Part shown: one piece after another, positions 57,316 through 64,000 of the stretch | Layout of the letters: each line of letters starts with the position of its first letter | Numbering within the stretch: position 1 is the first letter of the stretch | Assembly: GCA_002104905.1 (NCBI GenBank) | Contig: MCFE01000403.1 | Location: 17,073 to 81,072 of the forward strand | DNA: 64,000 nucleotides | DNA from: Basidiobolus meristosporus CBS 931.73 | Lineage: Eukaryota; Basidiobolomycota; Basidiobolomycetes; Basidiobolales; Basidiobolaceae | Direction: 5' to 3' | Made by a program: the position numbers and the translations under genes | The notes under the pieces: model-generated | Told to the model about the DNA's origin: nothing | What the model saw: the letters and a program-made list of their open reading frames with translations, nothing else | Database searches by the model: none

Positions 57316-59232
57316 TTATCTGTCGAGAGTGCTTAGATCCAGGAACTCAGCTTGAGCAATTCTATTCGACGCAAGGATTGATCTTGGTTCTGACAGGACG
57401 CTTCCTTTGATCTCTATCAAAATATTCATATTTTCATGAGGTTCATCGTGAGGATTACTTCGGACAGTTAGCATCGAGCCATCTTGTTGGAACTGCCCTC
57501 TACTGACGGAAGTCACATTTCTGTTGTCAGGAACAGCAAATTTGACAACCCAATTACGTGAAATGGGTCGGTTTAGAGTGGTGCGTATCTTCAACAATGC
57601 CATGTAATCCGAGGCTTCAGCATTTTCATTGTGGACGACCTCAACCATGATATCCGTATCCCGTTTTGCATGCGCCCCCTTGATTGAGCGTTGTCTTCGG
57701 TAACTAGAAACACCACACCTCTTGATCATTTTCTTACCTGCCCAATCACAGTATATCCCAGTATTCCCCTTCTCGCATGAGAGCGCTTGATCTGCGCTGC
57801 AGGGTAGCAACAGCCATCGACCTTTCAGATGTTGAGTCAGTAATGTTAACGAGGTAACTGTTTGTTGATCTCTTCCTGACTTACCATTTGAGCATATTGC
57901 ATAATCGTATCCGTTACACCTAGTCTCATGCCCTGAACATGAAGCGCCTTCAACTGGACATTCGGAATTCGATGAGATTGTGGGATGAAAATCCGATTTA
58001 TCGGTACTTGCAGTTGGTAACGCTTTTTGGCTTGATGATTGATCCCTGGCAGCCAATAGATTGTGTGGCGATGCGTGTGGTGTAGCAGATGTACTTGAAG
58101 GCAGCATGGAAGAAGTAGCGGATGGCGCTAATGCCAAAGAACTTGTTTTCGGTGTGCCTGGAGCGCTCGATGCGGGGGCACCAGGCGGCGTCGATGTTGC
58201 AGAGCTTGGAGCAGGGCTTGGGCTAATCTGCGAGCCACATGTCGATCCACTCTGGAGGTTTTTTTTTACACTCGCTGCAAAACTGACTCCACCCTCCATG
58301 TTCATATCGGAGGTTGAGGCATCCCAAGCCATGACGCCCCCGAACGATGAGTATTTCTTCCTTATGTCATTCACGATCTGATTGACTTGGTTGGCTGGGA
58401 TGTATCCTGAGCCAGCAGATGATGGTGAGCCAGGGATACCAAGATACACTTTGACATCCTTATTCACGGATTTGGTGGTTGCCCACGTGTGCCAATCTCC
58501 GAAATTGAAGTTCGAAGGATTGCTTGCTGCGCAATGGTTATTGTAGAATTGAACAAACACCATATCGAACCAAGCTTCGTTCAGTGCTGCTCCCAAGAAC
58601 ATATCTGGAAATGGACATTGGGGAGCACCAGATATGTAGTACTTCTTACTGGAATCTTGCGCATACAGCTCGCGAAGGGTTTTGACAAGAGCACTGTACC
58701 CTCTGCTACTGCCTCCTTCAATGTCGAGATCAATGCCATCCAATTTTGCTGTGCCAAATGGACGCATATCCGAAGAGCCGCCAAGGAGAAGATCCCAGAG
58801 AGTCCGAGCAAATAATGCAGCATCCGCATCCCCTTGGAACCCGTACGAACCGGTGGCCCCACCCAAGGACATGAAGACTTTTTTCCCTTTTGACTGGCAG
58901 TACGCAATATCATTGCCAATGTCGGGACAGTTCACAAGAGCAGTACCAGGAAAAGTAGCGCTTGCGCAATGAAACGATAGATTGATCTGAGGAGGCGTTT
59001 TCGAGCCAGAATTAAAAACGTTCAGAAAACTAAGATTGATCACATCGACGGCATCATCCTCGCAATACCCACGCAAAGGCTTTTCCCACTGAGCTCTATC
59101 AGTGCTAGAGATTCCGAAGGAGTTTTGCCCCCAGTACGCAGCAAAGTTGGAGTCACAGCGTTCGTCAAATGCCAGAGCTAACCCAAACCCAGTTGAGAGA
59201 GCGGTCAAAGAGAGTGGACTCGAGATTTTCAT
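57316..59232 (-). CDS. secreted class III GH18 endochitinase with chitin-binding tail, one intron
   Basis: Hydrolyses beta-1,4 links in chitin; as a secreted enzyme it acts in cell-wall remodelling or on external chitin. From the ATG at 59,232: signal peptide MKISSPLSLTALSTGFGLALA, split as MKISSPLSLT and ALSTGFGLALA, then FDERC. The GH18 domain (about residues 25-315) has YWGQNSFG, SLGGATGSYGF and the catalytic DGIDLDIEGG, with the acid/base Glu at residue 172. A Ser/Thr/Pro/Ala linker follows (about 320-400), then a Cys-rich CBM19-like module (CNGYDYAICSNG...WLLLPC), then a C-terminal beta-rich domain (RNWVVKFAVPDN). A GT-AG intron at 57,822-57,884 lies inside the Cys module; it is 63 nt and has no stop, so the unspliced frame is open. 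The spliced protein is 617 residues. An upstream in-frame ATG at 59,256 would add eight residues before the signal peptide. Divergent from transporter 1. Confidence 0.92.
   Translation of the reverse strand: MKISSPLSLTALSTGFGLALAFDERCDSNFAAYWGQNSFGISSTDRAQWEKPLRGYCEDDAVDVINLSFLNVFNSGSKTPPQINLSFHCASATFPGTALVNCPDIGNDIAYCQSKGKKVFMSLGGATGSYGFQGDADAALFARTLWDLLLGGSSDMRPFGTAKLDGIDLDIEGGSSRGYSALVKTLRELYAQDSSKKYYISGAPQCPFPDMFLGAALNEAWFDMVFVQFYNNHCAASNPSNFNFGDWHTWATTKSVNKDVKVYLGIPGSPSSAGSGYIPANQVNQIVNDIRKKYSSFGGVMAWDASTSDMNMEGGVSFAASVKKNLQSGSTCGSQISPSPAPSSATSTPPGAPASSAPGTPKTSSLALAPSATSSMLPSSTSATPHASPHNLLAARDQSSSQKALPTASTDKSDFHPTISSNSECPVEGASCSGHETRCNGYDYAICSNGKSGRDQQTVTSLTLLTQHLKGRWLLLPCSADQALSCEKGNTGIYCDWAGKKMIKRCGVSSYRRQRSIKGAHAKRDTDIMVEVVHNENAEASDYMALLKIRTTLNRPISRNWVVKFAVPDNRNVTSVSRGQFQQDGSMLTVRSNPHDEPHENMNILIEIKGSVLSEPRSILASNRIAQAEFLDLSTLDR
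57822..57884 (-). other. in-frame intron of the chitinase gene
   Basis: Minus-strand donor GTAAGT, a branch-like TTACTGAC, and acceptor CTGAAAG. Removing it joins CSNG to RWLLLPC, the C..G.W...PC spacing typical of fungal chitin-binding modules. Retention would insert 21 residues between them. Confidence 0.82.
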
Positions 59233-59256
59233 GATGAGTGAATAATAGTATAGCAT

Positions 59257-60118
59257 GACCCCTCCTCAGCAAATTCGTTTTATACTCAGTTGCTTCTCAG
59301 GTAAAGAAATTAATATACAGTCAGTTGACAACTGATCCGAGCTTCCCAAGCCCTTTTAGTCGACGTTATATTGACTTGACGATATGAAGTTCTCAGTAGA
59401 GAGAATCTACTTCCCATATGGATGGCTTTGCAGGCAATTAATATTGCATCCCATTATTACTATGCTACGCCAGTTCCAAAATCATGAAAATCAAGCCCAA
59501 TAAAGGCGATTCCATTAGTCGTAAGAGCCAAATCCAGCAACTAGATTGAGATTTCCATTTCAGATTGGAAAATCCTCACCCATACTAAACGTTGTTGCTT
59601 GAATGGCTAAATTGGACCGTACCTTACGTTGGTGCTTGAATGGCTAACCTTACTAACCCCAGTATTCATGCATCCACTTCCGAATCTTCCGACGGAATTC
59701 TGTCAACGGATTGTTGGGAAAACAGCACGCCACAGGTACAAACAACCCGACATAGATTAGACGGAATATTGCCAATGAAACGCAACTCGCTGTTGATTCT
59801 CGAATCGCTTGCTTGCTTCAAACTGAGCAGAAACCCTAATGGCTAACCGGAAACAAACCTGCTAGGCTTAAAACGTGGTTTGATGCAACTATTTCATCCC
59901 TTACTTTGGAGCCAACAAACAAGATGCATGGTCGCCAAAACATTGGATTTCCCAACTTATAAGGACAGCTTGGGAGTGTAATAATGACGTTCATCAACAT
60001 CCATTCGATACTTATTTATTCGAGCCGTTTCATCCATTGCTGTAGCAAGCAAGTCCTCCTTTTGCTCTAAACTTCCATACCTTAGGGCGCGTACTTATTA
60101 GAACTTCGTAAGATTAAC
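59257..60118. promoter_or_regulatory. shared upstream region of chitinase and transporter 1
   Basis: 862 bases between two divergently transcribed genes. It contains two direct copies of TGCTTGAATGGCTAA at about 59,600 and 59,632, 32 bases apart, and a diverged echo 'accctaatggctaacc' near 59,835. No gene is credible here: the 68-codon frame at 59,640 has no similarity I recognise. The repeated motif could be a regulatory site, but nothing proves this. Confidence 0.4.
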
Positions 60119-61572
60119 ATGAGTGGTCTTAGCAAAGGTATGTGTAGAGTTGATGTGAAAGTTGATAGATTGCCATACTGATCATCTCTCAGACGAGAAT
60201 GCCACTGTTGTTAAAGAGATAGAGGACAACATCGTGGCAAGTAAAGAGGGGTTCAACCAAATGGAGTATGATTCCCACGCTGGAGATCATGACAGGAATG
60301 GGTCGAGCTTTGGAGCGTATTTCAACATTGTTTGTGCTATTGCCGGAACAGGAACGCTTCAGCTCCCGTACGCTCTGAGTCAGAGTGGATGGGTTGGAGT
60401 TGGGTTGATTCTTTTGTCTACGGGGATCTCCATCTATACCGGCTCACTACTGATTAAGTGCTTGTATTATGATCGGTACGTTGCCAGCGCTATGACACCT
60501 TACAGCTTCATGCGCTAACTGAGCCCATTTTAGAGTCAGTCGACTATCGGACTATTCTTCCATCGGAAAAGCTGCGTTTGGAAAGCCTGGGATGATATTT
60601 ATTCGAGTGTTCCACTACTCTATTCAAATAGGAAGCGCCATAGTCTACATACTAATCACCGGCTTGAATGCTCATCAGCTTTTCGAGGCGATGGGAGTGG
60701 TGCTGGACCAGAAGGTGTGGGTCCTAATCGCCGGTGTGATCGTCTGGATTCCGTACATCCTGCTTAAAACGCTGAAAGAGGTGGCAATCCTCTCAGTACT
60801 GGGAGTGCTCTCGACACTGGTGCTGGTCTTTGTCGCCGTGAGTGTTAGTCTTATTGATCTGCCCAATAACGTTCAACAAACCCATCAAACCATCAATATC
60901 TCCGGATTTCCGATAGCGTTGGCCTCGATCTGTTTTTCTTTTGGAGGCAACGTAGTCTACCCTCATGTTGAGCAAGTCATGGCCCACCCGAAATCCTGGA
61001 ACAAGGTTCTAAGGGCAGCCATGCTCACTATTTGTGTCTTGTACTTGCTGATTAGTGTGGCAGGATACTACGTCTATGGTGGCTCCACCAAGTCACCAAT
61101 CTACGATAGCCTGCCAGCTGGTCCCGCCACCACTGTAGCTATTATCATGATTACTTTCCATGTCTTGCTGGCATGTCCTATTTACCTCACAAGCTTTGCC
61201 ACAGAGATTGAGGCCATCTTTCGGATTGACTCAACGTATTACAGCAAGTACAAGGAAAGAATCCTGCGATTCGCCCTTCGAACTGGGATATTGGCTGTGC
61301 TTACGGTCATTGCCATGTTCTTGCCATATATCAGCGACTTCATGTCCCTGTTCGGGGCTTTATCCAATACGGTGGTCGTCTTCATCGCACCCATTGTACT
61401 ATACTGGAAACTCTTTGGCTGGAGAAGCATGTCCAAGCTAGAGCTTCTCTGGTGTGGAGTGATTTTGTTGGTCGCTGCAGTTGGCTGCGTCCTCGGTACG
61501 AAAGACGCGATCACCTCGTTGATTGCGCATATTCAATGCGGAAGCGCTTGTGAGACCCATGTCAAGCACTAA
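60119..61572 (+). CDS. AAAP-family (Aa_trans, AVT-like) amino-acid transporter 1, 3 exons
   Basis: Membrane transporter of the amino acid/auxin permease family (PF01490), probably vacuolar or plasma-membrane amino-acid transport; substrate not predictable. Exons 60,119-60,137, 60,193-60,475 and 60,534-61,572 (introns of 55 and 58 nt, GTATGT..CTCAG and GTACGT..TTTAG) give 446 residues. A hydrophilic acidic N-terminus of about 45 residues precedes the family start SSFGAYFNIVCAIAGTGTLQ and LPYALSQSGW. Roughly 10-11 hydrophobic segments follow; FSFGGNVVYPHVE and HPKSWNKVLRAA are family motifs in the middle. Exon 1 codes only seven residues; the intron model is supported by the collinear paralogue at 61,904-63,163. 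AATAAA lies at 61,627. Confidence 0.88.
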
Positions 61573-61903
61573 ATCTAGCTGGATGTCTTTAATATTTAAC
61601 TCGAATTTTGATACCATTAACGATAGAATAAATAGATGTTAATCTACGTATCCAGATCGAATATTACGTCAAAAACCTCGAAGAATTCAGCCGAAATTCG
61701 TTCCCACGGTCAAAGTTTGATGAGGGCAAGTTGTACAATGCGCATTATATGGAAGGAGCAGTGAGAAATTGGTATACATGTGAGAAAACTATGCCTCACA
61801 TTGACCAAAACAGGAGATGAACCAAACCCCAAGATTAGCTTTACCATGCGTTGAAATGATGTGCCTACTTGAAATGGAACCTTTATTATTTTACAACGTT
61901 AGT
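61573..61903. terminator. 3' region between convergent transporters
   Basis: 331 bases. A plus-strand AATAAA at 61,627-61,632 serves transporter 1, and a minus-strand AATAAA at 61,882-61,887 serves transporter 2. Nothing else is recognised. Confidence 0.5.
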
Positions 61904-63163
61904 CTAGGGACTCCGGATCATTATCAGCTGGATAATGGCATCTTTTGTACCGAGCACCAGCCCAACGATGGCGATGATGGCAATGAGGATGCACCAGACT
62001 CTTTCTGGCCAACCCATGGATTGGAGACCAAAGAGCTTGAGGTACAGGATGATAGGAGCAAGGAAAAGGATTATGGGATATCCAACCCCGCCAATTAAGG
62101 ACATCAGTGGACCGAAGTAAGGAAGAAACACCCCTATGATGGTGAGAATGACTAGGATGAAGCTACGGAGCGCAAAACGAAGGCAGAATGCTTTGAGAGG
62201 CGTGTAGCAGGTGTCGTTAATACTCCACATAATTTCCATCTCGTTGGAAAAACTGATCAGATTGAGGGGAGCAGCCAGGGCGACATGGACTGTGATCATG
62301 ACGATGGCCACCGAAGTGGTGACTCCGTGAGGAAGGTTGGCATAGATAGGAGACATTGTACTGTCGCCATAAACGTAGTAACCAGTGGCACTGATAAGCA
62401 CATACATTAGGAAGATCGTGAAAATGGCGATGGCCAAGGTTCGATTCCACGACTTGGGATGCTTCATGGCCACCTCCACGTGTGGATAGATGGCATTTCC
62501 GCCAAAAGAGAAGGCTATGGAAGTTAAAGCTATAGGTATTCCCGCGGGGACAATGAAGTGATGGGAATTCTCCCGTTGGTTGGGGAGGTCCCGTAATCCT
62601 TCTACAACAGTCACCAGGATGACCACTAGGGTGGTCAGCACTCCGAACACTGAGAGCCAGACAAATTCTTTCAACGACTTGAGGGCTACAAAGGGAACCC
62701 AGACGATCGCAGCAGATATGGCAATCCAGACCTTGCGGTCTATGTCGGTATTAGATAGCTCATGAAGATTGACGCCGGCGAGAATGATGTATATACATGA
62801 CGCACCAAGGAGGATGGTGTAATGAAAGGAGCGGATGAAGTTTTGGCCAAATCGACCATAGGCGGCGTATCCTACAGATGGGTAATCGGGCAATCGACTC
62901 TGTCCATTGTGATATAAGCATTTGATCAGTAGGTTTCCGGTGTAGACAGCTATTGTTCCGCACAGCATCATGAGTAATATGGATATCCAGCCACCTTGCA
63001 TCAGCGTGAGGGGAAGCTGCAATGTGCCGGTTCCGGCCACCACGCAGATCACGTTGAAGTACGCGCCTAAGCTGGAGCCATTCCGTTCTCGGACCACGGT
63101 GTTGGTGGGTGATACATCCAAGGATCCCTTGGATGGTAAGTCGATGGCAAGGTCGCTTCCCAT
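61904..63163 (-). CDS. AAAP-family (Aa_trans, AVT-like) amino-acid transporter 2, intronless
   Basis: Paralogue of transporter 1 in opposite orientation; 419 residues from the first ATG at 63,163 (MGSDLAIDLPSKG). The open frame continues upstream to a GTG at 63,205 but with no ATG. N-terminal family block SSLGAYFNVICVVAGTGTLQ, then LPLTLMQGGW, CLYHNGQSRLPDYPS, FSFGGNAIYPHVEVAMKHPK, and about 10-11 hydrophobic segments. Identity with transporter 1 is high across the whole length, most of all around FSFGGN..YPHVE and GTKDAI near the C-terminus. There is no sign of an intron, although transporter 1 has one at the CLYYDR/CLYHNG position. Amino-acid transport is inferred from family membership; substrate unknown. 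Confidence 0.9.
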   Translation of the reverse strand: MGSDLAIDLPSKGSLDVSPTNTVVRERNGSSLGAYFNVICVVAGTGTLQLPLTLMQGGWISILLMMLCGTIAVYTGNLLIKCLYHNGQSRLPDYPSVGYAAYGRFGQNFIRSFHYTILLGASCIYIILAGVNLHELSNTDIDRKVWIAISAAIVWVPFVALKSLKEFVWLSVFGVLTTLVVILVTVVEGLRDLPNQRENSHHFIVPAGIPIALTSIAFSFGGNAIYPHVEVAMKHPKSWNRTLAIAIFTIFLMYVLISATGYYVYGDSTMSPIYANLPHGVTTSVAIVMITVHVALAAPLNLISFSNEMEIMWSINDTCYTPLKAFCLRFALRSFILVILTIIGVFLPYFGPLMSLIGGVGYPIILFLAPIILYLKLFGLQSMGWPERVWCILIAIIAIVGLVLGTKDAIIQLIMIRSP

Positions 63164-63495
63164 AATTTGAACGAAGTAAAAATCACTGGTGATGACCAGG
63201 CCCACTTAAATAGACCCAAGCCTATGAGTCACACTTGCACTTGGCCGCTTAATTGGGCCCCAAGATCTAGTGAAACGCTACAATGGCTGCTTTCATTGTT
63301 ACGCACACAGCAAGTTGGGAAACTCACCTAACTACCCGGCAAATGGTTATCTAACGACTGGTGGACTTTTGTAAGTCCCATGGTTGCTAGATCTGGATCT
63401 GATTTGACCGATATTTCATACCCCAATTTGATTTGAGGGTTTTAGTTTGTTAGCAGCCAAAGTGTGTTGTCATTAATCTTTATCTGCTACATACG
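63164..63495. promoter_or_regulatory. shared upstream region of transporter 2 and DET1
   Basis: 332 bases between divergent genes. No TATA box or other clear motif was found. Confidence 0.35.
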
Positions 63496-64000
63496 ATGGA
63501 CAGAAGCCTCAATGCACCAGGAAACGTGGCTACTATAATTCGAAATAGGGAGCTCAATTTCCAGAGGCCCAACACAACCTACTTGAAGAAGCGGCAGCTA
63601 TATCAGCATGTCTACCCTAACAAGACCCTATACAACATTGCCCTATCCACCTGTATATTCCTAAAGCGATTCACTCCAGACGGAAAGGTATTTGTGTATA
63701 TTGCCAGGTGATTTCCTTCCGCTCCCTATCCTAACACAGACAGAAGTACCTGGTTTGCTTTTCCCGCAACCAGCATGCGATTCAGCTGTATACATTTCTT
63801 GGTCCCTGCTGCCCCAAAATGCCCGACATTGAGTCCTCAGAAGCCGAAAGCGGTGCAATATATCCTTTTGTTGCTAATTCCCTCCGCCAGGACCCTATCT
63901 CGATAGACCATTATCTCTTAACCCAGCCTGCACTTTCCAGCGTTTTCTTCTCGCTCAAGTATGAGAAGATCCTCACCTTTGACCCAGCCGAGCTTCTCTG
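63496..64000 (+). CDS. DET1: DET1 homologue, 5' part (gene continues past the window)
   Basis: DET1 is a subunit of the CUL4-DDB1 ubiquitin-ligase adaptor assembly (with DDA1 and COP10/E2 partners) known from plants and animals. Exon 1, 63,496-63,687, begins MDRSLNAPGN and carries RQLYQHVYPNKTLYNI and CIFLKRFTPDGK, aligning with the plant DET1 pattern R.FY.N..P..TLYD, C.F.RFT.DG. After an intron (GTATTT donor at 63,688; acceptor near 63,743-63,746, ambiguous by one codon) exon 2 reads YLVCFSRNQHAIQLYTFLG, the LIS/VSFSRNH..L.VY block of DET1. It is open to the window end. An alternative donor at 63,708 with acceptor 63,739 keeps frame but inserts seven residues in the conserved block. The family call is strong, function in this organism inferred. 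Confidence 0.82.

Noticed and set aside
58061-58972. Plus-strand frames of 96-108 codons antisense to the chitinase
   Set aside because: They are mirror frames of a well-supported GH18 coding region with no independent similarity.
59640-59846. 68-codon frame in the chitinase/transporter intergenic region
   Set aside because: No recognised similarity and it overlaps the repeated promoter motif; chance frame more likely.
61904-63205. Transporter 2 starting at 63,205
   Set aside because: The codon at 63,203-63,205 on the minus strand is GTG, not ATG; the first ATG is at 63,163 and fits the paralogue.
63496-63711. DET1 exon 1 ending at 63,707 instead of 63,687
   Set aside because: The frame stays open, but the extra VFVYIAR residues interrupt the conserved RFT.DG..L..FSRN block; the earlier donor restores it. 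Kept only as an alternative.
1-64000. CRISPR array, bacterial operons, rRNA
   Set aside because: No regularly spaced identical repeats with unique spacers, no ribosome-binding-site-linked gene runs and no rRNA-like blocks; introns show the sequence is eukaryotic.

Overview
The window looks like a piece of a filamentous fungal nuclear genome, most likely an early-diverging (zygomycete-grade) lineage; the lineage is a low-confidence guess. The fungal call rests on 50-60 nt GT-AG introns, a secreted class III GH18 chitinase with a Ser/Pro linker and chitin-binding tails, a fungal-type AAAP amino-acid transporter pair, and LTR elements of fungal gypsy/copia type. A DET1 homologue at the right edge is unusual for a fungus.

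There are two compartments. Positions 1 to about 55,400 are wall-to-wall transposable elements, mostly dead and very poor in CG dinucleotides. Positions about 55,400 to 64,000 are a gene island with normal CG content, short introns and five host genes: DMC1 (+, 10 exons), GH18 chitinase (-, one in-frame intron), AAAP transporter 1 (+, 3 exons), AAAP transporter 2 (-, intronless) and the 5' part of DET1 (+, runs off the window). DMC1/chitinase and transporter 1/transporter 2 are convergent pairs.

TE compartment, left to right: Tnp2-like (CACTA/Plavaka-type) remnants and a large foldback element (1-6.5 kb); a DDE_Tnp_4 (Harbinger-like) remnant and the start of an unrecognised coding repeat, here called family E (6.5-8.2 kb); an old gypsy of family C (8.2-14.3 kb) split by a copia element (copia-1), itself split by a solo LTR of gypsy family A; a second DDE_Tnp_4 plus family E segment (14.3-17.1 kb); Tnp2-like and DDE_Tnp_4 remnants with solo LTRs (17.3-23.6 kb); copia-2 with both LTRs (23.6-28.3 kb); a decayed copia-3 (30.2-32.7 kb); a nest of gypsy elements (32.7-48.0 kb); and more Tnp2-like and family E sequence (48.0-54.7 kb).

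The nest can be read from target-site duplications (TSDs). An old plus-strand gypsy-C was broken by a minus-strand gypsy-C (34,111-47,843, TSD CTTG). The right LTR of that element was broken by a minus-strand gypsy-A (39,034-47,827, TSD GTGG). Gypsy-A was in turn hit by a solo LTR of its own family in inverse orientation (45,200-46,268, TSD TTGG) and by a solo copia-1 LTR (43,965-44,313, TSD CTTCT). The right gypsy-A LTR is a mosaic of two LTR families.

No rRNA, tRNA or CRISPR array was recognised by eye; no tRNA scan was possible.
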